Under the pieces are notes generated by a model, which had not been told where the DNA came from, did no database searches, and worked only from the letters and a program-made list of their open reading frames with translations. The position numbers and the translations under genes are program-made. From positions 11,454-75,453 of the forward strand of contig CAVOKZ010000005.1 of NCBI GenBank assembly GCA_963696625.1: 64,000 nucleotides of DNA. The letters are read 5' to 3'. Positions 25,761 through 34,951 of the stretch are shown here, piece by piece. How positions within the stretch are numbered: the first letter of the stretch is position 1; each line of letters begins with the position of its first letter. This stretch comes from JAWVFN01 sp963696625 (GTDB lineage: Bacteria > Actinomycetota > Thermoleophilia > Solirubrobacterales > 70-9).

Positions 25761-26047
25761 ATGGCCTACGACGAGGAGTTCGCGGCATCGCCTTCATGAT
25801 CGGCGGCAACACGGCTGTGGGCGTGATGGGGCAGGGCGGCCTGACGGTGAGGGTCGATCGCGAGGACTACGAGGACTACGAGGACGCGCTGCGCGAGCCC
25901 GGCGCCGGCGAGATGGACTTCACCGGCAAGACGATGAACGGCTTCATCGTCATTGACGCTGAGATGCTCGGCGAAGACGAAGAGCTCGGGCGCTGGGTCG
26001 ACGCTGGGGCCGATTACGCTGCCTCGCTGCCGCCGAAGAAGAAGTGA
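25761..26047 (+). pseudogene. TfoX N-terminal-domain protein gene with internal deletion
   Basis: An ATG at 25761 opens MAYDEEFA, the usual start of TfoX_N proteins. The rest of the domain (GIAFMIGGNTAVGVMGQGGL, MDFTGKTMNGFIVIDAE, ADYAASLPPK) continues in a different frame from about 25781 to the TGA at 26045-26047. The expected RxxLxxxxGVxEKRMFG segment, about 20 codons, is missing at the junction. The gene has therefore lost an internal piece and its frame. Alternatively a protein could be made from another start in the second frame (25721), but it would lack the first third of the fold. Confidence 0.7.
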
Positions 26048-26076
26048 GTCGGCGCAGTTGGAATAATCCCCACCCG

Positions 26077-26469
26077 ATGGATCCGGCCCGCAAGCGCAAG
26101 ATTCGCCTGGTGATCGCGATGTCGGCGGCGGTGCTGCTCGCCGCCGGCCTCGTCTACACGTCCTTCAGCGCCTCGAGCGAGGCCAAGCAGCCTTCGCAGC
26201 TGCTCACCGGCGCGTCCGGAGGTACCTACGAGCTGACCGGCAAAGTCGTGCCGGGCTCGATCGAGCACCAAGGAGAGCGCCTCGACTTCGCCGTCGCCGA
26301 CCGCGACGACGCGAGCAAGAGCATCCCGGTCGCCTACACGGGCACCGTGCCCGATCCGTTCCGGGACGGGCGCGAGGTGATCGTCACGGGCAAGGTCCAG
26401 GAGGGCACCTTCGTCGGCGAGAAGGACAGCCTGGTCACGAAATGCCCGTCGAAGTTCACCGAGGATTGA
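26077..26469 (+). CDS. ccmE: Cytochrome c maturation heme chaperone CcmE
   Basis: 130 residues. There is a short basic N-terminus MDPARKRKIRL, one membrane helix (VIAMSAAVLLAAGLVYTSF) and the beta-barrel domain with YELTGKVVPGSIEH, LDFAVADRDDASKSIPVAYTG, VPDPFRDGREVIVTGKV. The heme-binding segment usually carries a covalent His or, in some lineages, Cys. Here the region before the end reads SLVTKCPSKF, the CxxxY/C-type position, suggesting a cysteine variant. ATG 26077 is preferred to an upstream GTG at 26044 that overlaps tfoX. Confidence 0.88.
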   Translation: MDPARKRKIRLVIAMSAAVLLAAGLVYTSFSASSEAKQPSQLLTGASGGTYELTGKVVPGSIEHQGERLDFAVADRDDASKSIPVAYTGTVPDPFRDGREVIVTGKVQEGTFVGEKDSLVTKCPSKFTED

Positions 26470-26508
26470 CATGACTGCGCCTCCTCCGCTTCGCGTCCGG
26501 GGACGAGA

Positions 26509-28650
<2,142 letters not shown>

Positions 28651-28661
28651 CCCCGGCCGTC

Positions 28662-28667
28662 TAGCCT
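28662..28667 (+). promoter_or_regulatory. -10 element of the CcmI-like gene
   Basis: TAGCCT ends 9 nt before ATG 28677. Confidence 0.45.
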
Positions 28668-28676
28668 GCCCCGCGC

Positions 28677-28970
28677 ATGGAAGTCCTCCTTGCCCTGCTT
28701 CTGCTCTGCCTGGTCACGGTCTTTGTGGCCGCGCCGCTGTGGCGCCGTCCGCAGGAGCCCGACCCCGCCGACAAGCGCGAGGCCGAGCTCGCCGAGCTCG
28801 AAGCCCGCAAGGAGGCGAAGTACCGCGAGATCCGCGACACCGAGCTCGACCGGGCCGGCGGCAAGCTCTCCGAGGACGAGTTCAGCCGCCAGGACGCCGA
28901 GCTGCGCGCCGAGGCGCTCGAGATCCTCGACCTGATCGACCGGGCCAAGAAGGGCGACGACAGCCACTAA
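28677..28970 (+). CDS. CcmI-like membrane protein (N-terminal domain only)
   Basis: 97 residues. One N-terminal membrane helix (VLLALLLLCLVTVFVAAPLW) is followed by RRPQEPDPADKREAELAELE and a charged coiled coil ending LSEDEFSRQDAELRAEALEI. This is the pattern of the membrane-proximal part of CcmI, which presents apocytochrome to CcmF/CcmH. The TPR region of proteobacterial CcmI is absent. Position just after ccmF supports the call. Confidence 0.7.
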   Translation: MEVLLALLLLCLVTVFVAAPLWRRPQEPDPADKREAELAELEARKEAKYREIRDTELDRAGGKLSEDEFSRQDAELRAEALEILDLIDRAKKGDDSH

Positions 28971-28973
28971 ACT
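28968..28973 (+). promoter_or_regulatory. -10 element of secG
   Basis: TAAACT begins at the stop codon of the CcmI-like gene and ends 9 nt before ATG 28983. Confidence 0.45.
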
Positions 28974-28982
28974 TCTGCGCCG

Positions 28983-29207
28983 ATGGAAACCTTTCTCAGC
29001 GTGATCGAAGTGGGGATCTCGGGCATCCTGATCTTCCTGGTCCTGCTCCATTCGGGCAAGGACGCCGGCCTCTCCGGCGCCTTCGGAATCGGCGGCGCCG
29101 GCGGCGGCGTGGGCGGCGGCTCGATGGTCGAGCGCAACCTGACCCGCGCGACCATCTTCTTCTCGATTTTGTGGGCACTCAACGCCCTCGTCCTCCTAAA
29201 GATCTGA
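28983..29207 (+). CDS. secG: Preprotein translocase subunit SecG
   Basis: 74 residues. Two membrane helices (SVIEVGISGILIFLVLLH and ATIFFSILWALNALVLLKI) are joined by a Gly-rich loop containing the SecG signature: GKDAGLSGAFGIGG, then GSMVERNLTRAT. It supports SecYE-dependent protein export. In many actinobacteria secG sits after tpiA; here it has moved next to the ccm genes. Confidence 0.92.
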   Translation: METFLSVIEVGISGILIFLVLLHSGKDAGLSGAFGIGGAGGGVGGGSMVERNLTRATIFFSILWALNALVLLKI

Positions 29208-29259
29208 GACGCCTGCGAACCGGCGCAGCTCGTCGTCCTCGGCCAATCGTCTCGCTCAC

Positions 29260-29273
29260 GCACTGTTCAGTGC
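29260..29273. repeat. Palindrome after secG
   Basis: GCACTGTTCAGTGC is a perfect inverted repeat with a 2-nt centre in the 133-bp gap after secG. It could be a transcription terminator stem (no T-tract) or an operator. Confidence 0.35.
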
Positions 29274-29340
29274 GCTCGCTGCGCCGATCGGCCTGCGTCC
29301 TGGATCTGCTTGGTTCTCGGCGTCTCTCGTACTAGTCGCC

Positions 29341-30210
29341 GTGCTCGCCGGTTGCGGCGGCGACGGCGAAACGGCTTCGACCGGCGGCCCGGCGGCGCTC
29401 TCGCGAGCCGGAGGAGGCGGCGCCCTCGTCTACGCGCTGCCGGCGCTCCCCAACGACCTCGATCCGCTCGCCGCCGCCTCGCCCGAGGCGCAGCTGATCA
29501 CGCGCCAGGTCAACGAGCCGCTGGTCTCAAGCCTCAACGGCCCCTACGAGGACAGCTCGCGGCGGCCGGGGCTGACCCAGTCGATCGAGCCGTCCCCGGA
29601 CCAGACGATCTGGACCCTGCGGCTGCGCGACGACGTGCGTTTCACCAACGGAACACCGTTCAACGCCTCGGCGGTGCTCGCCAACGCCCGCCGCTGGCAG
29701 TCCTCGCCCGAGGGCGGGGCTCTGCTGCCGAGCCTGTTCGCCGTCGACGCGCCGCGCCCCGACATCGTGCGCTTCCTCTTCAACGGCGCGACAGCCGACG
29801 TGCCCCGGCGCCTCTCCGACCCACGGCTCGGCATCGTCGCCCCCGAGTCGCTCAAGGGCTCGGGTGGCTCGGTCGGCACCGGGCCGTTCAAGCCGAGCAG
29901 CGATGTCGCCGGCGAGCTGATCCTCGCCCGCAACCCGGCCTGGTGGGGGACCCCGCTCGGCCTCGGCCCCGCGCTTGACTCGCTCGAGTTCCGCGGCGTC
30001 TCGGGAGCGGGGGAGAGGGTGGCGCTGCTGCGCCAGGGCGACGTGCAGGTCGCGGGATCGCTGCCGCCGGCGTCGCTCGCCTCGATCGCCTCCGACCCGC
30101 TGCTGGGCACCGTCCCCGGCGGCGCCGGCCTCCAGCGCTCGGTGCGAGGCATCGACTCGGCCGCGCCGATCTCGTTCTCGGGCGTGTGGCTGACGACGAT
30201 CCGCCACTGA
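29341..30210 (+). CDS. Family 5 solute-binding lipoprotein, short form
   Basis: 289 residues as drawn from GTG 29341. The domain resembles peptide/nickel ABC-transporter binding proteins: DLDPLAAASPEAQLITRQVN, then WTLRLRDDVRFTNGTPFNAS, then GTGPFKPSSDVAGELILARN. The family is usually about 500 residues, so the C-terminal lobe is reduced. The frame is open upstream of the GTG and encodes a good lipoprotein signal (SASLVLVAVLAGC), but no ATG/GTG/TTG precedes it; a CTG at 29263 is the nearest candidate. So either a rare start is used or the secretion signal was lost. No permease genes lie beside it. Confidence 0.65.
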   Translation: MLAGCGGDGETASTGGPAALSRAGGGGALVYALPALPNDLDPLAAASPEAQLITRQVNEPLVSSLNGPYEDSSRRPGLTQSIEPSPDQTIWTLRLRDDVRFTNGTPFNASAVLANARRWQSSPEGGALLPSLFAVDAPRPDIVRFLFNGATADVPRRLSDPRLGIVAPESLKGSGGSVGTGPFKPSSDVAGELILARNPAWWGTPLGLGPALDSLEFRGVSGAGERVALLRQGDVQVAGSLPPASLASIASDPLLGTVPGGAGLQRSVRGIDSAAPISFSGVWLTTIRH

Positions 30211-30243
30211 GGTAAGCTGCCGCCGCAATCGGGGTCGTCACAC

Positions 30244-30269
30244 GCCGATACGTCGCGCCGATACGTCGC
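30244..30269 (+). repeat. 13-bp tandem duplication
   Basis: GCCGATACGTCGC is repeated head to tail exactly twice, at the 5' end of a secreted-protein gene. Thirteen is not a multiple of three, so the duplication shifts frame. Confidence 0.85.
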
Positions 30270-30276
30270 CGCGGCC

Positions 30277-30789
30277 GTGACCGTGGCCTGCTGCCTCGCA
30301 CTGGCGACGCCGGCCGTTGCCGCGCCGGGCAGCGACACGACGATCGTCGCGTCGGATCCCACATTCCAGCTTCAGCCCGGTAGTGAGGGTGGGGCCGACT
30401 ACGAGTGTCCAGGCGGCGGGGCAATGGGCGGCGGGCTCAGCCCCGTCGAGGATTTCGTCGATTTCCTCTACCTGACCCAGAGCGGTCCAACCTCCGGTCC
30501 GTATGAGTGGCAGGTCGAGGGCCATAACGCAGCCGTAAACGTGCATTACCCGATCAGGGCCTACGTGCTCTGCTCCGCGACCTCGGGATTCGACCCTGGT
30601 GGGCCTCGCCGGCCTCTTCCTGCTGTTGTTCGCGCTCTATTCGGTACGCGAGCCGCTGCCGGAGGCGGCGTCCGCCGCGTAGACGACCGCGTCTACTTGT
30701 TGAGAATCCCGAGGCCGCCGCCGGTCTCGGGGAGCACGATGCCGGGTGGAGGGGACTCCGACGTGTTGGAGCCCGAACTCGCCGTCTGA
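30277..30789 (+). CDS. Hypothetical secreted protein, probably chimeric
   Basis: 170 residues as drawn. The N-terminus is a signal peptide (VACCLALATPAVAAPG), followed by a domain with QLQPGSEGGADYECPGGGAM and HYPIRAYVLCSATS. After about residue 107 the text becomes Pro/Arg-rich and unlike a fold. In another frame from 30596 to the TAG at 30680 the DNA encodes LVGLAGLFLLLFALYSVREP, a typical C-terminal membrane helix. The gene therefore looks like a join of two coding pieces out of phase. Family unknown. Confidence 0.45.
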   Translation: MTVACCLALATPAVAAPGSDTTIVASDPTFQLQPGSEGGADYECPGGGAMGGGLSPVEDFVDFLYLTQSGPTSGPYEWQVEGHNAAVNVHYPIRAYVLCSATSGFDPGGPRRPLPAVVRALFGTRAAAGGGVRRVDDRVYLLRIPRPPPVSGSTMPGGGDSDVLEPELAV

Positions 30790-30808
30790 ATCGGTGCGTC
30801 GGCCATGG

Positions 30809-31264
30809 CTAAATGGTACCCCGCAGTGCCGCCGTCCAAAATACGACCTCGAGCACCAGTGCCACGCAGGTGCCGGCAAACACGCGGTTCAGCCGGTCGA
30901 TTATCGGCTGATTCTGATCACGCGCGCCCTGGAGCCAGACCGCGGTCTGCAGGTGCGCCTGGTCGAGCCTCTTGCCCTTGAGTTGTTCGAAGAGCCGCGG
31001 TCCGTTCAGCGCGAACCCGAGCCCCTCTTTGGGGGCCAGAAGGTAGATGGAACCGACGAAAGAGAGCACGAAGGTAGTGACGGCGAGCCAGGACCAAGCG
31101 CCCGTGCCCTCCTGCCCGAGCGCGGTTGCGCCGAAGAAGGATGCGACCAGCGAGCCGGCCGCAAGCAGCATCCCGGTGCGGGAGCGCAGCTGCGCCAACT
31201 CCTCCTGCCGGTTCACCGCGGTGACCGCGGTTTCGTATGCGAGCTCCTGCTTGGTGGCCGCCAT
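30809..31264 (-). CDS. Three-helix membrane protein of unknown function
   Basis: 151 residues. An N-terminal amphipathic helix (ELAYETAVTAVNRQEELAQL) precedes a tight pair of membrane helices (residues about 30-50 and 56-78), then a cytosolic helix-rich segment GPRLFEQLKGKRLDQAHLQT and a final membrane helix at the C-terminus. The layout resembles small membrane modules used as effectors beside defence genes, but no motif identifies a family. It is the last gene before the tRNA-Leu fragment that marks the accessory region. Confidence 0.6.
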   Translation of the reverse strand: MAATKQELAYETAVTAVNRQEELAQLRSRTGMLLAAGSLVASFFGATALGQEGTGAWSWLAVTTFVLSFVGSIYLLAPKEGLGFALNGPRLFEQLKGKRLDQAHLQTAVWLQGARDQNQPIIDRLNRVFAGTCVALVLEVVFWTAALRGTI

Positions 31265-31300
31265 CCGTCGATGATGAAAGACGGCGACGACGCGTTTTCA

Positions 31301-31359
31301 TGCGGCTGAGAGGAGTCGAACCTCCACGGCCCGTTAGGGCCACAAGGCCCTCAACCTTA
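31301..31359 (-). repeat. 3' fragment of tRNA-Leu(GAG); integration scar
   Basis: On the minus strand this 59-nt piece contains the anticodon arm TAAGG TTGAGGG CCTTG (anticodon GAG), a long variable arm GGCCC TAAC GGGCC, the T-arm GGAGG TTCGACT CCTCT, the acceptor strand CAGCCGC and discriminator A. The 5' half (acceptor strand GCGGCTG and D-arm) is absent. This is the displaced half left when an element integrates into a tRNA gene. The fragment marks the left edge of the accessory region. Confidence 0.8.
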
Positions 31360-31441
31360 GGCCGCAGGACTTCGTGAAATCAGAAAGCAGAGTTTTGCAG
31401 GGGTTCTCGTCATCTGAGGTCACCGCACTTTTGCTCAAGTT

Positions 31442-31475
31442 GGTACCTCAATTGGTACCACGGGCTTTTTTGTCG
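31442..31475 (+). terminator. Possible terminator / integrase-tail remnant
   Basis: TTGGTACC is repeated with TCAA between. GGTACC is self-complementary and a run of six T follows a few bases later. It may be a terminator hairpin. The doubled motif also resembles the repeated C-terminal tail codons of integrases in this region. The rest of 31360-31532 holds nothing recognised. Confidence 0.3.
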
Positions 31476-31532
31476 CCATCGGGACTGAGCATTCAGATTT
31501 GAAGCATCCGGGGACCCATCCACACTCGGCAT

Positions 31533-32033
31533 GTGTCGGTGTCGTCGTACACAAACCAGGTGAACCGCCTCACCGATGATCTCGCGAGCCTAAGAACGAA
31601 GCTCGCGGACCTGAATGCGAAGCTCGCTGCTGCAAACGGGAAGGCTCTTAAGGCGGCCGAGGATCTCGGGAAGGCCACGAGCACCTCGCAGCTGGGGTCG
31701 AAGGGACGCGATCTAGAGCGCAAGCAGAAGGCCGCTGCGGACATTGAGAAGAAAGCTGCTGCGATCGAAAAGCAGATCTCAACCAAGCAAAAGAGCCTCA
31801 CCTCCGCTCAGTCAAATCTTGAGCGCGCTACGCGAGATCAGCAGCGCAAGGACGATCGTGACGCGGAGAAGCGACGCCGGACCTGTCAAGGCCGGTTGAA
31901 AACTGGTCCACTTCTGCCGGTTGAAAAGTGGTCCACTCGGAGTCAGTTTTCCCTGTCAAGGCTGGTTGAAATGCGCCGGTTGAAAACTGACCCCCTACGG
32001 GGATCAGTCTCCCGCCCGCGAAGCGAGCCGTAG
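31533..32033 (+). pseudogene. N-terminal coiled-coil domain of a protein truncated by IS21
   Basis: From GTG 31533 the product is an extended coiled coil (VNRLTDDLASLRTKLADLNA, TSTSQLGSKGRDLERKQKAA, KAAAIEKQISTKQKSLTSAQ) ending RDQQRKDDRDAEKRRR at about 31880. There the IS element begins and its end supplies the remaining codons up to TGA at 32031-32033. Similar N-terminal coils occur in longer proteins of the TIR-domain type in other actinobacteria. That link is from memory of the family pattern and the effector part is missing here. The original C-terminus was not found on the other side of the IS. Confidence 0.6.
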
Positions 32034-32051
32034 GCGAGCGCAGCGGGCGGG
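32011..32051. repeat. Hairpin inside IS21 downstream of istB
   Basis: CCCGCCCGC (32011-32019) pairs with GCGGGCGGG (32043-32051). It could act as a terminator or impede read-through for the transposase operon. No T-tract. Confidence 0.35.
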
Positions 32052-32147
32052 CTGGTCGCCGATCCGCGCCAATTCGAGCGTCAGGGTCAAGAGCGGGGTC
32101 CTGAGAGCCGATCTGGGGGCCGCGGCGAAGGCGCCGCGGGTGATCGC

Positions 32148-32921
32148 TCAGCCGATCTCGGCGGGCTCGGCGTTCGGCGAGGAGCCGATGTCCTTGTCGC
32201 GCAGGCGGTAGGAGTCGCCCTTCAAGGCGAGGATCTCGGCGTGGTGAACGAGGCGGTCGATCATCGCCGCGGCGACCACCTCGTCGCCGAAGATCTCACC
32301 CCAAGCGCTGAACGGCTTGTTCGAGGTGACGATCAGCGAGGCGCGCTCGTAGCGTGCCGAGACCAGGCTGAACATCAGGTTGGCGGCCTCGGGGTCGAAG
32401 GGGATGTAGCCGACCTCGTCAACCACCAGCAGGGGGATGCGCGATAGGCGGGTGAGCTCGTCTTCGAGCTCACCCTGGCGCTTTGCCTCGCCCAGGTGCG
32501 CCACCCACTCGGTCGCGGTGGCGAAGGCCACCCGCTGGCCTGCCAAGCACGCCCTGATGCCGAGCGCGATCGCCAGGTGGGTTTTGCCGGTCCCCGGCGG
32601 GCCGAGCAGGACCACGTTCTCGCGGCCATGCAGGAAGTCGAGCTGGCCGAGGTGCTCGATCACGGTCTTCTTGACCGAGCGCTGGAAGGTGAAGTCGAAC
32701 TCCTCGAGCGTCTTGCGGGCCGGGAACCGCGCCGCCTTGATCCGCGCCTCGCCGCCGTGGGACTCTCTGGCTCCGACCTCGGTCGAGAGCACCGCCTCCA
32801 GGTAGCGCTCGTAGGACCACTGCTCTGAACGGGCGCGCTCGGCGAGCTTGGGCGCGGCGCCGGCCGCCGCCGGTGCCTTCAGCGCCCGGAACAGGTGCGA
32901 TAGCTCGGCGGTCTTGCTCAT
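32148..32921 (-). CDS. istB: IS21-family helper ATPase IstB
   Basis: A 257-residue AAA+ ATPase that assembles on target DNA and activates the transposase. Walker A is LLGPPGTGKTHLAIALG. The Walker B region is RIPLLVVDEVGYIPFDPEAA, sensor residues lie in LIVTSNKPFSAWGEIFGDE, and an arginine-rich C-terminal region precedes the end. The N-terminal helical domain (ARSEQWSYERYLEAVLSTEV) is intact. Start ATG overlaps the istA stop as ATGA. The protein looks complete, so the IS may still be active. Confidence 0.94.
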   Translation of the reverse strand: MSKTAELSHLFRALKAPAAAGAAPKLAERARSEQWSYERYLEAVLSTEVGARESHGGEARIKAARFPARKTLEEFDFTFQRSVKKTVIEHLGQLDFLHGRENVVLLGPPGTGKTHLAIALGIRACLAGQRVAFATATEWVAHLGEAKRQGELEDELTRLSRIPLLVVDEVGYIPFDPEAANLMFSLVSARYERASLIVTSNKPFSAWGEIFGDEVVAAAMIDRLVHHAEILALKGDSYRLRDKDIGSSPNAEPAEIG

Positions 32922-34132
32922 GCCCGGATCAGCCGGTCGTAGCGGGCCAGCGGCCGGATCTCGACCTCCGAGCCCCGGCCGCGCTCCCGGCGCTCGCCGC
33001 GCAGCTGCTCGAGCGCGGCTTGGTGGGCGGGGTCGGTGAAGGTGAGCCCACCGGCGAAGACGCGGCGGTGGCGGGCGGCGAGCTCGCCACTGTCGAGGGC
33101 GACGGCGGTGAGCTCTGCCTGGGTGGCCCGGACCTCCACCCGGCGGCCGACCAGGCGCGGATCGAGCGAGTAGTCGTTGCGGTCAAAGCGCAGGTAGGGC
33201 TGGGGCGGCACCCGCGCCACCCAGCGGCGATCGACGTCGGGCGGCCGCTGCGGCAGCGGGCGCATCGCCTCGTGCTCTTCGGCGAGGCGCTCTGAGACCA
33301 CCGCCCGGGTCGTGCGGTGGGTGCGGGCATTGATCTTCTCGCACCACCCGTCGAGTTGGCCCTGGAAGTCGGGCGGGTTGGCGAAGCGCCGGCCGGCCTC
33401 GAAGTTGCCGTGAACGTAGCGGTGGGAGCGCTCCAGGGCGCCCTTGGCCTGGCAGTCGCCGGGCTCGAGGATGATCCAGCCGACCGCGAGCGCCCCGCAG
33501 AAGGCGGCGAAGTCCTCGGTCGGCTGCCCGCCGCCGCGGTGGATCGCCCCCTCGCGGTCCCAGACCAGCTTCTTCGGCAGGGCGCCGAGACGGGCCAGGC
33601 AGCGGCTCATGCCCCAGGCGATGTCGGGCCACTCCTTGGAGAAGACCAGCGCCGCGGCGAAGGCGCGAGAGTAGGGCAGCTCGGCGGTCACCATCCAGCC
33701 GCGGCGGGTCTGGCCCCAGCCGACCGGGATCTCCCGCAAGGGCTCGCAGAGGTCGAGCTGGCAGAGCTCGCCGGGGCGGTAGTTGGTGTGCTGGTAGCTG
33801 CGCGGCGGGGGCAGGAAGCTGGGGCGCAGCTCGCGCAGGCGCTCGTCGAGGATGCTGCGCCCGCCCCCGTAGCCGAGCTTTTGGATCTCCTCGAGGATGC
33901 GCACGCCCGAGAGCGTCGGCTCGTCGTCGAGCAGGGCCTCGATCTCACCCACGTAGGGGTCGAGCTTCGAGGGGCGCTTTGGGCGCGGTCCGTAGCTCGG
34001 CGGCTCGGGAGTTGCCAAGGCCCGGCGAATGGTGTCGCGGTGGATTCCTGTGCGGCGGCAGATCTCCCGCTGGGAGAGCCCGTCGACGTTGCTCATCTTC
34101 CTGATCTCGGCCCACCGCTCCACGTCTAGCAA
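32918..34132 (-). CDS. istA: IS21-family transposase IstA
   Basis: 404 residues. An N-terminal helix-turn-helix (LSQREICRRTGIHRDTIRRA) precedes an RNase H-fold DDE integrase core. CQLDLCEP holds the first Asp, the second acidic motif is in KLVWDREGAI, and the Glu is near CQAKGALERSHRYVHGNFE. A C-terminal beta-rich domain (YLRFDRNDYSLDPRLVGRRV) follows. Start is TTG 34132 or GTG 34123. It appears full length. Confidence 0.93.
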   Translation of the reverse strand: MLDVERWAEIRKMSNVDGLSQREICRRTGIHRDTIRRALATPEPPSYGPRPKRPSKLDPYVGEIEALLDDEPTLSGVRILEEIQKLGYGGGRSILDERLRELRPSFLPPPRSYQHTNYRPGELCQLDLCEPLREIPVGWGQTRRGWMVTAELPYSRAFAAALVFSKEWPDIAWGMSRCLARLGALPKKLVWDREGAIHRGGGQPTEDFAAFCGALAVGWIILEPGDCQAKGALERSHRYVHGNFEAGRRFANPPDFQGQLDGWCEKINARTHRTTRAVVSERLAEEHEAMRPLPQRPPDVDRRWVARVPPQPYLRFDRNDYSLDPRLVGRRVEVRATQAELTAVALDSGELAARHRRVFAGGLTFTDPAHQAALEQLRGERRERGRGSEVEIRPLARYDRLIRA

Positions 34133-34244
34133 CTGCCTTCCTCCGGTCTCGATTGATAGATCGAGCCAGGGTCTGGGCCCGGCCGGATGGCTCCGGCCCT
34201 GCGCGGTGTGGACCAGTTTTAGACCGGCGCAGGTGGACCAGTAT

Positions 34245-34694
34245 TCAGGCGGCGCCTACAGCGAATCGAAATTCGGTCGCCTCCAGCTGAGCCATCTCGC
34301 TACGGGTGACCTTAAGTGTTGCCAGGTCCCCATCTCGGACGGCAGGCGCGATGTCATCCCGAAGGAGCCGGGCTTGTTGACGCCTGGTCGCCAGCCAGTG
34401 GTCGACCGCAAAGCGATCCTGGCGCGGCGGGGTAAGGGCTTCGAGCTCGTCAGTCGAGGAGTCGATTGCGGTCGCGGTGTTCTCGTATGCCTTCGCAACG
34501 CCGTCGAGCGAGTCTTCGGTCCCGAGGCTGGCGGGGACCAGGCCCGCGAGCGTCGCCTCGTCGTCGCAGAGTTTGTCCGCACGCTGGATCAGCTCAGCCG
34601 TCGAAAGCTCCGGGGTCGGCTTTGGCTTGTCGTCGCCGCCGCATCCGTTAGCGAAGACGAGGACAAGCGGAATTAGGGTGATGGCGCAACGCAC
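34245..34694 (-). pseudogene. Lipoprotein gene whose 3' end was replaced by the IS21 terminus
   Basis: 149 residues as read. A signal with lipobox (AITLIPLVLVFANGC) leads into a soluble helical domain (STAELIQRADKLCDDEATLA, SSTDELEALTPPRQDRFAVD, LATLKVTRSEMAQLEATEFR). The final codons GTA GGC GCC GCC TGA belong to the inverted repeat of the IS (to 34260). So the native C-terminus is lost and the IS supplies the stop. The domain resembles actinobacterial lipoproteins of unknown function. Confidence 0.7.
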
Positions 34695-34796
34695 CAGGGG
34701 AACCCTAAAGGCCGTGGGCGATCGAGACCTCAAGACTGAGAACACCAGATGCACCTTATGCCTGCATTGCGGAAGGACCAGTCGGGGCCATCTGGG

Positions 34797-34850
34797 GTCG
34801 GGTCTTGCATCTGTGACATTCGGGCGCCTGCTGCATTCAAGACCTGAACC
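34797..34850 (+). repeat. Dispersed palindromic repeat, degenerate copy
   Basis: Begins GGTCGGGTCTTGCAT and ends ATTCAAGACCTGAACC. It is about 54 bp with complementary ends around an ATTC..GCGCCTGC centre. The rest of 34695-34951 holds nothing recognised. Confidence 0.7.
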
Positions 34851-34951
34851 CAGGAGGTCCCAGGAGGTCCTCGAAAGCAGCACCTCTCCGCATCGAACCA
34901 CGACCAGGGTCTGACGCCTTCGAGTCCGCTCAGGCGAGATCAAGCACTGCG

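Larger units (their letters stand above)
31884..34260 (-). mobile_element. IS21-family insertion sequence
   Basis: A 2377-bp element with istA and istB on the minus strand. The ends match as inverted repeats. The left end begins TGTCAAGGCCGGTTGAAAAC, and the right end (reverse complement from 34260) begins TGTAGGCGCCGCCTGAATAC. Both continue with two copies of a TGGTCCAC-containing unit, the multiple terminal repeats typical of IS21. A second TGTCAAGG unit at about 31952 repeats part of the left end. No clear target-site duplication was seen. Confidence 0.88.

Noticed and set aside
31047..31274. Plus-strand frame opposite the three-helix membrane protein
   Set aside because: No motif or ribosome-binding site. 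The minus-strand protein has clear membrane helices and a normal start.
31301..31400. A split or intron-containing tRNA-Leu
   Set aside because: No 5' half with acceptor strand GCGGCTG or a D-arm occurs on the 5' side. An integration scar explains the fragment better.
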